Assembly (NCBI GenBank): GCA_003456125.1
Contig: DMPD01000363.1
Coordinates: 567 to 7,259 of the forward strand
Length of the DNA: 6,693 bases
Direction: 5' to 3'
Source of the DNA: Cyanobacteria bacterium UBA8156
GTDB lineage: Bacteria > Cyanobacteriota > Cyanobacteriia > Pseudanabaenales > Pseudanabaenaceae
A program made the position numbers and the translations under genes. Under the pieces are notes generated by a model, which did not search any database, had not been told where the DNA came from, and was given only the letters and a program-made list of their open reading frames with translations. Below are positions 1 to 6,693 of this stretch, piece by piece (position 1 is the stretch's first letter; each line of letters begins with the position of its first letter).

Positions 1-297
1 GGCAACGACACCCTCTACGGCAACGAAGGCGGCGACATTCTCTACGGCAATCTGGGGGATGACTTTGTCGGGGGCGGCCAAGGCAATGACTCGCTGTTTG
101 GCGGCCAGGGCAATGACTCGCTGTTTGGCAACAAAGACAACGACACTTTGTTTGGCAACAAGGGGGACGATGCGCTGTTTGGCGGACAAGGCAACGACAC
201 CCTCTTTGGCGGTCAGGGCAACGACTCTTTGCTTGGCGACGATGGCAATGATGTCTTGTTGGGAGACTTGGGGAACGACACCCTCACCGGTGGCGCC
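1..297 (+). repeat. RTX nonapeptide block I (11 tandem 27-bp units)
   Basis: Eleven consecutive nine-residue units run without interruption from the window edge, so the block may extend further left. The DNA period is 27 bp. The 21-bp unit core at 82-102 recurs exactly at 109-129, which suggests recent tandem duplication. Several units are unusual in carrying Asn-Lys in place of the usual Gly-Gly or Gly-x pair (GNK, twice, about residues 43-54). Later blocks are shorter, with roughly 7, 5, 6, 4 and 3 units. Confidence 0.9.
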
Positions 298-2823
298 GGC
301 TTGGACGTATTTGTGGTAAACCGGGAAGGGGGACGTCTCACCACCCTCACCGACTTTAACCCCAACGAAGATTACATTGGTCTGGATGGGGATTTGCAAC
401 CGCCGGGCAGCGCCACCAATGCGATCGCCCTGGTGCAGACCGGCACCGACACCACCATCACCTTCAGCGGCATCGCGATCGCCCTAATCCGCAACGTATT
501 GCCCAATCAGATTGCGCCGGGCAACTTCACCAAAAACCTGGTATCGGCCACCGTAGCACCGGAACGGCCGGTCACGGTGGGCAACTTTGTCACCGGCACC
601 GAAGGCAACGATACGGTTGGCGCGACCGCTTCGGCCGGGGTGGTCGGCAATGTCAATGCCAACCCCGAAAACCGGCGCAACACCGCCACCGAATTTGGCG
701 ATCGCCTGTTTGGGTTTGGCGGCAACGACGTTTTGGACGGTTTGGCGGGGGACGATAGCTTGTTTGGCGGCCCCGGCAACGACACGCTGCAAGGGGGCAA
801 CGGCACCGATCAACTGTTTGGCGAAGAAGGCAACGACTTGCTGTTTGGCGGCCCCGGCAGCGATACCCTGACCGGTGGCCCTGGTTTCGATGCGTTTATC
901 ATCGACGATCGGGACGGCCGCACCGCCATCATCACCGATTTCAATTCCGCCGAAGACTTTTTGGCCCTGGACAGCAACCTGCAACCGCCGGGCAGCACCA
1001 CCGGCGTGCCGGTGGTTTTGGCGCAAGTCAACAACAACGTCACGCTTTCTGCCGGCGGCCGCGTCATTGCCACCCTCAACGGGGTCAGCCTCAACAGCCT
1101 GCAAACCAGCAATTTTACGCGGACGTTGGTCAGCCCCACCAACGCCCCTCAGCCCACCCAAATCACCGTGGGCAACAACGTTACGGGTACCGCCGGCAAC
1201 GACACCGTGGGAGCCACCGCTTCGGCGGGGGTCACCGGCACCGTCAACGCCAACCCCTTGGGCAGCCAAAACATCGCCACCGCCTTCAACGATACCCTCA
1301 ACGGCGGGGGGGGAGACGACGTGTTGTTGGGCTTAGGCAGCAACGATGTACTGTTGGGCGGTGATGGTAACGATAGTTTGATTGGTGGCCCGGGCAACGA
1401 CACCATGCAGGGGGGAGCCGGCAACGACACCTTGGTGTGGAACGAAGGGGACGGCAGCGACACCATTGAGGGGGGAGAGGGCACCGATACCCTCGTGGTC
1501 AACCTCGGCCCCGACAACCAATCGGTCTTGGTCGCCCCAATCGGGGGACGATTCACGGTCAGCCGCAGCACCGGCACCGCCTTCAGCTTGGATGTTGGTA
1601 CTGTCGAAGAAGTGGCCATCAACGGCAGCCAAAGCAACGATACCTTGACCGCCGCCAACTTGCCCAGTTCCGTGCGCGTCCTTTTCCGCGGTGGCGCCGG
1701 GGATGACGTGTTGGAGGGGGGCAACGGCAACGATCTGCTGGATGGGGGCGAAGGCAACGATACCCTATCGGGTGGTGCGGGCAACGACACCCTGCTTGGC
1801 GGCCCCGGCAACGACAGCTTGGTCGGTGGCCCCGGCGACGACAGCCTGGTGGGGGGAGCTGGTAACGATGCCTTCGTCTGGAACGAAGGGAACGGCAGCG
1901 ATACCATCGCCGGCGGCGAAGGCACCGACACCTTGATGGTGACCGCCAGCGGCAACCTCACCCTTACCCCCAGCGGCGATGGGTTTACCGTCAGCCGCAG
2001 CGGTGGCACGGCTTTCACGTTGTCCGTTGTGTCGGTCGAAAATGTAATGGTGGCCGGAGACAGCGGCGACCAGCAAATCAACGGCTCGGGGATGCCCGCC
2101 ACCGTATCTTTGACGATGGATGGGGGCAGCGGCAACGACACCCTATCGGGCGGTTTGGGGAACGACACCCTGATCGGCGGCAACGGGGATGATGTCTTGA
2201 TTGGCGGCCCGGGCAACGACTCGTTGGTGGGGGGAGCCGGCAACGACACCTTCATTTGGAATGACGGCGATGGCAGCGACACCCTGGAAGGGAGCGATGG
2301 TACCGACACCCTGAGTGTTAACGGCAGCAACCAAGGGGACAACATCACCCTGACCCCCAACGGCAACCGGTTTACCCTCACCCGCAGCAACCTCACCGGT
2401 TTTAGCCTGGATGTGGGCAGCGTCGAAAACGTGACGGTCAATGGGGGCGGCGGCGACGACACCTTGAGTGGAACGGGGCTAACTTCTACCCTCAGCATTT
2501 TGCTGAATGGCGGCGCCGGCAACGATACCCTGACCGGCGGCGGGGGCAACGACACCTTGACCGGTGGGGAAGGCAACAACGCTTTGACCGGCGGGGCTGG
2601 TGCCGACGTGTTTGTAATCTCGACCGCTGGCACTGCCACGATCGCCGATTATGCCGACGGCACCGACAAAATTGGGTTGGTGGGCCTGTCCTTTAGCGGC
2701 TTGACCTTTACCGCCAGCGGCAGCAATACCCTGATCCAATCGAGTTCCCAGACGATCGCCACGGTGGTGGGGGTAGCCCCCGGCGTGTTCGACAGCAGCG
2801 ATTTCGTGGCCATTGGGCTGTAG
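1..2823 (+). CDS. RTX-type calcium-binding repeat protein, 5' end missing
   Basis: The reading frame is open from the first base to the TAG at 2821-2823, giving 940 visible residues. The true start lies to the left of the window; the TTG at 148 is an internal Leu codon inside a repeat. Six blocks of nonapeptides of the form G-N-D-x-L-x-G-G-x, the parallel beta-roll repeat that binds Ca2+, lie near residues 1-99, 234-296, 431-474, 565-621, 705-747 and 836-868. Between them are two copies of one spacer module and three of another (separate entries). The end, from about residue 869 (DVFV, ITDY-like TIADY, then a hydrophobic tail closing in SSDFVAIGL), resembles the terminal domain of RTX proteins exported by type I secretion. 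I infer a secreted or surface protein that folds on meeting calcium outside the cell. No enzymatic domain is visible here; one could lie in the missing N-terminal part. No exporter genes are in the window. It faces the oxidoreductase gene convergently. Confidence 0.93.
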   Translation, partial: GNDTLYGNEGGDILYGNLGDDFVGGGQGNDSLFGGQGNDSLFGNKDNDTLFGNKGDDALFGGQGNDTLFGGQGNDSLLGDDGNDVLLGDLGNDTLTGGAGLDVFVVNREGGRLTTLTDFNPNEDYIGLDGDLQPPGSATNAIALVQTGTDTTITFSGIAIALIRNVLPNQIAPGNFTKNLVSATVAPERPVTVGNFVTGTEGNDTVGATASAGVVGNVNANPENRRNTATEFGDRLFGFGGNDVLDGLAGDDSLFGGPGNDTLQGGNGTDQLFGEEGNDLLFGGPGSDTLTGGPGFDAFIIDDRDGRTAIITDFNSAEDFLALDSNLQPPGSTTGVPVVLAQVNNNVTLSAGGRVIATLNGVSLNSLQTSNFTRTLVSPTNAPQPTQITVGNNVTGTAGNDTVGATASAGVTGTVNANPLGSQNIATAFNDTLNGGGGDDVLLGLGSNDVLLGGDGNDSLIGGPGNDTMQGGAGNDTLVWNEGDGSDTIEGGEGTDTLVVNLGPDNQSVLVAPIGGRFTVSRSTGTAFSLDVGTVEEVAINGSQSNDTLTAANLPSSVRVLFRGGAGDDVLEGGNGNDLLDGGEGNDTLSGGAGNDTLLGGPGNDSLVGGPGDDSLVGGAGNDAFVWNEGNGSDTIAGGEGTDTLMVTASGNLTLTPSGDGFTVSRSGGTAFTLSVVSVENVMVAGDSGDQQINGSGMPATVSLTMDGGSGNDTLSGGLGNDTLIGGNGDDVLIGGPGNDSLVGGAGNDTFIWNDGDGSDTLEGSDGTDTLSVNGSNQGDNITLTPNGNRFTLTRSNLTGFSLDVGSVENVTVNGGGGDDTLSGTGLTSTLSILLNGGAGNDTLTGGGGNDTLTGGEGNNALTGGAGADVFVISTAGTATIADYADGTDKIGLVGLSFSGLTFTASGSNTLIQSSSQTIATVVGVAPGVFDSSDFVAIGL
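304..1290 (+). repeat. Duplicated ~195-residue unit: spacer module A (two copies) around RTX block II
   Basis: Copy 1 of the non-repeat module spans about 304-699 and copy 2 about 889-1290, separated by RTX block II (700-888). Both have the same landmarks in the same order. These are DVFVV/DAFII, TDFN followed by ED and a short LD segment, LQPPGS, NFT(K/R)(T/N)LVS, VG(N)xVTGT, and [12 protein letters not shown] followed by VNANP. Matching points are offset by 585-591 bp. A 17-bp stretch coding for QPPGS and flanking bases is identical at 395-411 and 980-996, so homology is visible in DNA as well as protein. The DVF...TDFN portion resembles the beta-rich caps that follow RTX blocks in other cyanobacterial RTX proteins. 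The function of the ATASAGV...VNANP portion is unknown to me. Confidence 0.85.
1423..2505 (+). repeat. Spacer module B, three diverged copies between RTX blocks
   Basis: Copies begin at 1423, 1864 and 2242, each directly after an RTX block. Each opens with ND(T/A)(L/F)(V/I)WN(E/D)G(D/N)GSDT. Next come EGTDTL or DGTDTL, a beta-rich stretch with FTVSRS/FTLTRS, then F(S/T)L(D/S)V followed by (S/T)VE(N/E)V. A hydrophobic segment (VRVLF, VSLTM or LSILL) then leads into the next GG(A/S)G(N/D)D block. Spacings are 441 and 378 bp, the difference coming mostly from the number of nonapeptides between modules. A 23-bp sequence at 1411-1433 recurs exactly at 2230-2252, just before copies 1 and 3. Similar W-N-D-G-D-G-S-D modules are known from other bacterial RTX proteins; their ligand is not known to me. 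Confidence 0.85.
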
Positions 2824-2839
2824 GGCGCAAAACCACGCT

Positions 2840-3919
2840 TTAACCCCACCACCGCGTCACGTCTACCCAGGTGCGCTGGTGGTGGGAGAGATGAACGGCA
2901 TCCATGAGGTGCTGGCTGTAGAGGCCTTCGCGGAGTCCGGGCACCATGGGTGCACCAGCGGCGATCGCCGCCAAAAAGCGCTGCCACAGGATGCGTACCG
3001 GGGCGATCCGGCCATCGGCAAACCCATCGGGCAGATCGTAGGCGCTGGGGACGGGCACCATCCGCAATTCCTCGCCGGGGCGGGCCTGCTGTACCGTAAA
3101 CCCCCGCACATAATCGTTGAGGTTGGGACTGCCCACCATCAGGGTGCCGTTTTCGCCGTAGACCGTCAACCAGTGACCCCGCCCCCGCCAGGTCGCCGCA
3201 CTCAACCGCAAGCTGGTGGTGAGGTCGCCGGGCCCCTTCAACCACACATTGGCTACATCGTCGCTGTCTACCGGTTGGAGCTGACCGCTGCCATCGGGAC
3301 GGTGGGGAATCACCGTGCTCAAATCCCCCAAAACTGCGGTGGCGGGCCCCACCAACCAATGCAAATAGTCGAAGGCATGGGAACCCACGGCCCCCAAAAC
3401 GCCGCCCCCTAAATCTCTTTGGGCATACCAGTTCCACGGTCGTTGGCGATCGGCCCGCCCCTGTACCAGCCAATCTACGGTAACGTACCGCAGTTGTCCC
3501 AACATCCCTGAGGTCAACAATTCCGCAAAGGAGCGCCAGGCCGGCACCAGCCGAAACTCAAAATTCACCGCCACCGGACACCGCTGGGCGATCGCCAATT
3601 CCTGCAATTGCCGGGCTTGTTGGGTGTTGAGGGTGATGGGTTTTTCCAACAACACGGGCTTGCCGGCGGTGAGGGCCCCCTGGGCTTGGGGAAAGTGCAA
3701 AAACGGGGGGGTGGTCACGGCCACAATGTCCACCGCTGAATACAGCTCAGCCCAGTCTTCGCCCCAAAAGGCGTGGGGAATGCCCGCTTCTTGGGCGATC
3801 GCCTGGGTGCGATCGCGATCGCGCCCCCACAGGGCCGTGACGGCGACCCCCGGCAACGACTGTAGGGCCGGCAGATGCACCGCCCGCCCAAAGCCGGTTC
3901 CCAAAATTCCTACCCGCAT
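2840..3919 (-). CDS. Gfo/Idh/MocA-family NAD(P)-dependent oxidoreductase
   Basis: A complete 359-residue protein, the usual length for the family. Residues 1-120 form the Rossmann domain. A glycine-rich GILGTGFGR lies at 4-12, TTPPFLHF at 69-76 stands where the family's nucleotide-contact strand is expected, and the signature EKP is at 92-94. The C-terminal substrate/oligomerisation domain follows, with GGGVLGAVGSHAFDY at 171-185. H181 and D184 fit the catalytic region, although the Asp often found four residues before that His is Ala here. Substrates of the family are mostly sugars or inositols, but the sequence alone does not fix one. It lacks the look of cyanobacterial biliverdin reductase, another family member. 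The ATG at 3917-3919 is preceded by a modest GGGGAAG about 6 bases upstream. It starts 22 bases after crtQ ends on the same strand, so the two probably share a transcript. Confidence 0.9.
   Translation of the reverse strand: MRVGILGTGFGRAVHLPALQSLPGVAVTALWGRDRDRTQAIAQEAGIPHAFWGEDWAELYSAVDIVAVTTPPFLHFPQAQGALTAGKPVLLEKPITLNTQQARQLQELAIAQRCPVAVNFEFRLVPAWRSFAELLTSGMLGQLRYVTVDWLVQGRADRQRPWNWYAQRDLGGGVLGAVGSHAFDYLHWLVGPATAVLGDLSTVIPHRPDGSGQLQPVDSDDVANVWLKGPGDLTTSLRLSAATWRGRGHWLTVYGENGTLMVGSPNLNDYVRGFTVQQARPGEELRMVPVPSAYDLPDGFADGRIAPVRILWQRFLAAIAAGAPMVPGLREGLYSQHLMDAVHLSHHQRTWVDVTRWWG
2845..2886. terminator. Candidate bidirectional hairpin between convergent genes
   Basis: Bases 2845-2853 (CCCACCACC) pair perfectly with 2878-2886 (GGTGGTGGG). 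The stem continues with GCG 2854-2856 against CGC 2874-2876 and CAC 2858-2860 against GTG 2871-2873, with single T bulges at 2857 and 2877 and a 10-base loop. It lies 21 bases past the RTX stop and inside the last codons of the minus-strand oxidoreductase, where the same bases encode R-W-W-G. No T-run follows on the plus strand. On the minus strand only a TTTT lies about a dozen bases beyond. It is therefore not a textbook intrinsic terminator. Part of the pairing may simply reflect codon constraint. Confidence 0.35.
3795..3822. repeat. Cluster of three HIP1 octamers (two overlapping)
   Basis: GCGATCGC occurs at 3795-3802, 3809-3816 and 3815-3822, the last two sharing two bases. Inside the oxidoreductase gene they encode the D-R-D-R and A-I-A stretches near residues 33-42. 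HIP1 is a highly iterated palindrome characteristic of many cyanobacteria. Other copies in the window are at 421, 475, 699, 2961, 3589, 3979, 4996, 5433, 5612 and 6565 (first base). Confidence 0.95.
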
Positions 3920-3941
3920 GGCTTGCTTCCCCGATTCGGGG

Positions 3942-5381
3942 TTAGTTTAGCGCAGAAACCGACGGGCTATAGGCTTGGGCGATCGCCTGGGCGCAGCGGC
4001 GACCGCTGAGGGTGGCCCCCTCCATGCTGTCGATGTAGTCCTGCTGGGTGTAAGACCCGGCCAAAAAGAAATTGGCGATCGGGGTGCGTTGGTCGGGACG
4101 GTAGACATCCATACCCGGTGCTTCCCGGTACAACGATTGGGCCAGCTTCACCACGTTCGACCACAACAACTTCAAATTTCGAGACGACGGAAACAACTCG
4201 TGCACTTGCGCCAACACCCGCTCCACAATCTGCTCCTGCGCCATGGCAATAAACGGATCGCCGGGGGTCAACACCGCTTGCAAGAGGGAACCTTCCCCCT
4301 CTCGGTAGTAATCGGCGGGGCTGCTGAGGGCCAAATCGGCAAAACAGGAAAATTCGGCATCAGCCGTGTACAGCAAATTATCCAGCCCGGTGGCATGTTT
4401 TTGGTGTTGATGGGCGGGATTGAGTTCGGTGACCCAGCCATCAAACCGCAATTGCACGGTGGCGACGGGGACGGCGCTGAGTTGGTAAATGCGATCGAAT
4501 TCGGGATATTGGCGCCAAGCGGCAGGCACCAACCGTTGAATCCCCGGCACATCACAGGCCGCAATGTAGGCATCGGCGGTGATGTTTTTTTCCTGACCGT
4601 CTGGCAATAGAGTGAGGGCGGTTACCCGATCGCCTTCGTAGTGAATTTCTTTGACGGGACAACGGGTGTGAATTTTGGTGCCCCGGTCGGTCAAATACTT
4701 CACAATCGGTTGATGCAAGTAGGTGTCGGGGGAACCCTTCAACAGGTTGAGTTTAGAGGCTTCGGTTTTGCTGGCAAACATCTGGAAGATGGTCAACATG
4801 CACCGGGCGGAGATGTTTTTGGTATCAATGAATCCCAAGGCGTAGGCGATGGGGTCCCACAACCGCCGCAGGCTGCCTTCGGAGCCCCCGTGTCGGCGAA
4901 ACCAGTCGGCAAAACTTACCCGGTCGAGGGCCCGAATGTCCCCCATGGCCCCGTCGTAGTCAATCAGACCGCGGATGAGTGGGCTGGTGCCCAAGGCGAT
5001 CGCGTTGCGCAGTTTGTCGCCCCAGGTGAGTTGGGAGGTGGTGAAAAAGGCCTTCAGACCGTTGAAGGGGGCCCCCAACCCAAACCGGAAATCCAATTGC
5101 CCCAATTTGCCGCCTTTGTTGACAAAGGTATGGGTGTGTTGTTTGGGCAACAGGTTGTCCAAGGCCCCGACTTTTTGCATCAACGCAAACAGGTTGGCAT
5201 AGTTGAAAAAGAAGACGTGCAGACCCATTTCGATGTGGTTGCCCTGTTCGTCCTGCCAACTGGCCACTTTGCCCCCGACAAAGGGCCGGGATTCGTACAG
5301 TTCTACTTCCCAACCCCGGTCGCAAAGCTCCACCGCTGTGGCCATGCCGGCCAGTCCGGCCCCCACGATCGCCGCTTTCAT
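3942..5381 (-). CDS. crtQ: Zeta-carotene desaturase (plant/cyanobacterial type)
   Basis: This FAD-dependent enzyme converts zeta-carotene through neurosporene to lycopene (poly-cis form), by family knowledge at the membrane with a quinone as acceptor. The 479-residue protein has the dinucleotide-binding GAGLAG at 7-12 and E30 ending the second strand. FVGGKVASW (34-42) and EMGLHVFF (51-58) follow. Features that separate it from the related phytoene desaturase CrtP include [10 protein letters not shown] (82-91), [15 protein letters not shown] (104-118) and ALGTSP (129-134). The C-terminal FAD/membrane motif [18 protein letters not shown] is at 439-456. I chose the ATG at 5379-5381 because the protein then begins MKAAIVGAG, as usual for the family, with a purine-rich AAAGAAG just upstream. 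An in-frame TTG at 5394-5396 would add only MLKKR. The gene is divergent from ackA and likely leads an operon with the downstream oxidoreductase. Confidence 0.94.
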   Translation of the reverse strand: MKAAIVGAGLAGMATAVELCDRGWEVELYESRPFVGGKVASWQDEQGNHIEMGLHVFFFNYANLFALMQKVGALDNLLPKQHTHTFVNKGGKLGQLDFRFGLGAPFNGLKAFFTTSQLTWGDKLRNAIALGTSPLIRGLIDYDGAMGDIRALDRVSFADWFRRHGGSEGSLRRLWDPIAYALGFIDTKNISARCMLTIFQMFASKTEASKLNLLKGSPDTYLHQPIVKYLTDRGTKIHTRCPVKEIHYEGDRVTALTLLPDGQEKNITADAYIAACDVPGIQRLVPAAWRQYPEFDRIYQLSAVPVATVQLRFDGWVTELNPAHQHQKHATGLDNLLYTADAEFSCFADLALSSPADYYREGEGSLLQAVLTPGDPFIAMAQEQIVERVLAQVHELFPSSRNLKLLWSNVVKLAQSLYREAPGMDVYRPDQRTPIANFFLAGSYTQQDYIDSMEGATLSGRRCAQAIAQAYSPSVSALN

Positions 5382-5406
5382 TCGCTTCTTTAACAAATCG
5401 CAACAT

Positions 5407-5415
5407 TGCTATGAT
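5407..5415 (+). promoter_or_regulatory. Extended -10 promoter candidate for ackA
   Basis: TG-C-TATGAT matches the extended -10 pattern TGnTATAAT with one mismatch. It would place a start of transcription near 5421-5423, leaving a leader of about 35 bases. No good -35 lies at standard spacing: TTAACA at 5390-5395 is only 14 bases upstream of the hexamer, which is too close. Its reverse complement gives TATCAT (5411-5416), a weaker -10 candidate for crtQ on the other strand, so the two promoters could overlap. The rest of the 76-base intergenic region holds one HIP1 octamer (5433-5440). Confidence 0.45.
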
Positions 5416-5446
5416 AGCGGGCCGGGTAGGATGCGATCGCCGCGTG

Positions 5447-5452
5447 TAGGGA
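5447..5452 (+). promoter_or_regulatory. Ribosome binding site of ackA
   Basis: TAGGGA lies five bases before the ATG at 5458. It supports this start over an in-frame ATG at 5431, which would add MRSPRVGKP and has a purine run (GGGTAGG) directly abutting it with no spacer. Confidence 0.5.
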
Positions 5453-5457
5453 AACCC

Positions 5458-6600
5458 ATGGGTATTTTGGTGTTGAACAGCGGTTCCAGTTCCCACAAGT
5501 GCGCGTTGTTTGGGGACGACCGTCCGCCCCTCTGGCAAGGGTGGATCGATTGGACGATCCGCCCGGGGCAGGCGGTGGTGAAGGTGCAGGGGGAGACCGA
5601 AGTTTGGGAGGGCGATCGCGCGACGGTGTTGGCGCGGTTGTTGGCGACGCTGGGCCCAGCGGCGGGGACAATTCAAGCAGTGGGGCACCGGGTGGTGCAC
5701 GGCGGAGACCTGTATAAGGAGAGTGTGGTGGTGACGGCGGCGGTGCGATCGGCGATCCGGGATTTGATTCCGTTGGCCCCGACCCACAATCCAGCGAATT
5801 TGGAGGGCATCGAGTTGTTGGCGACCCTGTGGCCGGGGGTGCCCCAGGTGGCGGTGTTCGATACGGCGTTTCACAGTACGTTGCCGGTGGCGGCGGCGGC
5901 CTATCCCATTCCCTATGCCTATTGGGAGGAAGGTTTGCGGCGCTACGGGTTCCACGGCATTAGCCACGGTTATTGCCACCGGCGGGCGGCGGACATTTTG
6001 GGCCGGGCTGACCTGCGGGCGGTGACCTGCCATTTGGGCAACGGTTGTTCGTTGGCGGCGGCGGTGGGGGGGGTCTGCCAAGATACCACCATGGGTTTTA
6101 CACCGCTGGAGGGGTTGATGATGGGGACGCGATCGGGGTCGATCGATCCGGGGCTGGTGTTGCATTGGTGGCGGCAAGGCAAGTCGGTGGCGGAGGTGGA
6201 TCGTCTGCTCAACCGGGAATCGGGGTTGAAGGGGATTTTTGGCGAGACGGGGGATCTCCGCCAAATTCTGGCGGCCCGGTCCGACGGCGACCCGCGGGCG
6301 ATCCTGGCGTTCGATATGTTCGTACATCGTCTGCGGGCAGGCATTGCCGCGATGGCGGCGGCCCTCAACGGTCTGGAGGCGGTGGTGTTTGCCGGGGGCA
6401 TGGGGGAAAATTCGCCGGTGTTGCGGGCGGCGGTCTGCGCCGGCCTCGGTTTCCTGGGGATGGCCCTGGATGCCACCGCCAATGAAAACCGGCCGGTGGA
6501 TTGCGATATTGCCACCCCGGCGGCCCCCGTCCGTGTCCTGGTGATCCAAACGTCCGAAGAATGGGCGATCGCACAAGAATGCCGGCGCCTCCTCGCCTGA
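5458..6600 (+). CDS. ackA: Acetate kinase
   Basis: Catalyses reversible phosphoryl transfer between acetyl phosphate and ADP, giving acetate and ATP, in the cytoplasm. The 380-residue protein begins with the family signature LVLNSGSSSHK (4-14, including N7 and K14). It continues with GHRVVHGG (76-83, R78), APTHNPANLEGI (107-118), FDTAFHSTLP (134-143, D135), RRYGFHGISH (161-170, H166) and CHLGNG (191-196, H192). GFTPLEGLMMGTRSGSIDPG (213-232, R225), FAGGMGENS (311-319) and TSEEWAIAQ (365-373, Glu of the metal site) complete it. All expected catalytic positions appear present. It is somewhat shorter than the usual roughly 400 residues, mostly through small loops and a compact segment at 20-60. 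An open frame continues upstream to 5203, but that stretch is antisense to crtQ and lacks family similarity. No phosphotransacetylase gene is in the window. The 3' end overlaps the next gene, suggesting co-transcription. Confidence 0.96.
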   Translation: MGILVLNSGSSSHKCALFGDDRPPLWQGWIDWTIRPGQAVVKVQGETEVWEGDRATVLARLLATLGPAAGTIQAVGHRVVHGGDLYKESVVVTAAVRSAIRDLIPLAPTHNPANLEGIELLATLWPGVPQVAVFDTAFHSTLPVAAAAYPIPYAYWEEGLRRYGFHGISHGYCHRRAADILGRADLRAVTCHLGNGCSLAAAVGGVCQDTTMGFTPLEGLMMGTRSGSIDPGLVLHWWRQGKSVAEVDRLLNRESGLKGIFGETGDLRQILAARSDGDPRAILAFDMFVHRLRAGIAAMAAALNGLEAVVFAGGMGENSPVLRAAVCAGLGFLGMALDATANENRPVDCDIATPAAPVRVLVIQTSEEWAIAQECRRLLA

Positions 6601-6693
6601 TTCTGGCCCTGATTGGGGGCTTCCTCACGGGTCTGGCCGCCTACGGCTACTGGCCCCTGGCCTGGCTCGGCGTGGTGCCCCTCTGGTTTGGGG
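6579..6693 (+). CDS. lnt: Probable apolipoprotein N-acyltransferase, N-terminal fragment
   Basis: Only 38 residues are visible before the window ends. They begin MPAPPRLILALIGGFLTG and continue with a WPLAWLGVVPLWFG stretch. A hydrophobic first helix, a Gly-rich GGFLTGLA and a W-P-L-A-W-x-x-x-x-P-L motif are typical of the start of Lnt, the inner-membrane enzyme that adds the third acyl chain to lipoproteins. The catalytic nitrilase-like domain lies outside the window, so the call rests on this N-terminus alone. The ATG at 6579 lies within the last codons of ackA in another frame, a 22-base overlap, which implies translational coupling or at least one transcript. An in-frame ATG at 6561 (adding MGDRTR) is an alternative; neither has a well-spaced ribosome binding site. 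Confidence 0.65.
   Translation, partial: MPAPPRLILALIGGFLTGLAAYGYWPLAWLGVVPLWFG

Noticed and set aside
1..297. CRISPR-like array from the regular 27-bp periodicity
   Set aside because: There are no unique spacers. The period equals nine codons of an open coding frame with typical RTX consensus.
1306..1313. Homopolymer G runs of 7-8 bases (1306-1313 in the RTX gene, 6066-6073 in ackA, and 3705-3711 in the oxidoreductase) as phase-variation switches
   Set aside because: All three genes are intact in frame, the tracts are short, and two of the genes are housekeeping or metabolic types. In GC-rich Gly codons such runs arise readily.
1149..2639. Long minus-strand open frame (496 residues, Pro/Ser/Leu-rich) opposite the RTX gene, plus another at 484-1269
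   Set aside because: The Pro/Ser/Leu repeats are the mirror image of G-N-D-T-L codons. Repetitive GC-rich codons keep the opposite strand free of stops; there is no independent start signal or recognisable domain.
2840..3919. Oxidoreductase as biliverdin reductase (bvdR)
   Set aside because: It has the EKP signature and C-terminal features of sugar-type Gfo/Idh enzymes and does not resemble the cyanobacterial biliverdin reductase sequence I recall. Only a family-level call is supportable.
5203..5457. Upstream extension of the ackA frame
   Set aside because: It lies antisense to the start of crtQ, contains no family similarity, and the canonical acetate kinase N-terminus begins at 5458.
4960..6576. 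538-residue minus-strand open frame spanning the 5' part of crtQ and most of ackA
   Set aside because: It overlaps two well-identified genes in other frames and has low-complexity Arg/His/Pro-rich composition. It is a shadow frame.

Overview
The window reads as a GC-rich piece of a cyanobacterial chromosome. Two independent signs support this. The octamer GCGATCGC (HIP1, a palindrome iterated in many cyanobacterial genomes) occurs 13 times in 6.7 kb. One gene is also a clear plant/cyanobacterial-type zeta-carotene desaturase. I cannot name the genus. I found no tRNA, rRNA, insertion sequence, CRISPR array or phage gene.

Layout. Positions 1-2823 (+) hold the 3' part of a large RTX-type calcium-binding repeat protein that enters from the left edge already in frame. 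Six blocks of Gly/Asp-rich nonapeptides alternate with two kinds of duplicated non-repeat module, and the protein ends in a terminal domain typical of type I secreted RTX proteins. After a 16-base gap and a candidate bidirectional hairpin comes a convergent minus-strand pair. It consists of a Gfo/Idh/MocA-family oxidoreductase (2840-3919) and, upstream of it in transcription order, crtQ (3942-5381). The two are 22 bases apart and probably co-transcribed. A 76-base divergent intergenic region (5382-5457) carries an extended -10 promoter candidate for the plus strand. It leads into ackA (acetate kinase, 5458-6600). The last gene overlaps the end of ackA by 22 bases and runs off the right edge. 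Its 38 visible residues look like the N-terminus of apolipoprotein N-acyltransferase (lnt).

How the genes relate. crtQ acts in carotenoid synthesis (zeta-carotene to lycopene). ackA acts in acetate/acetyl-phosphate metabolism. lnt, if correct, completes lipoprotein acylation at the inner membrane. The RTX protein is probably exported. These are mostly housekeeping genes with no obvious shared pathway, beside one repeat-rich surface or secreted protein. I see no convincing undescribed system. The most notable features are the internally duplicated architecture of the RTX protein, the pairing of crtQ with an uncharacterised oxidoreductase, and the compact divergent crtQ/ackA control region.
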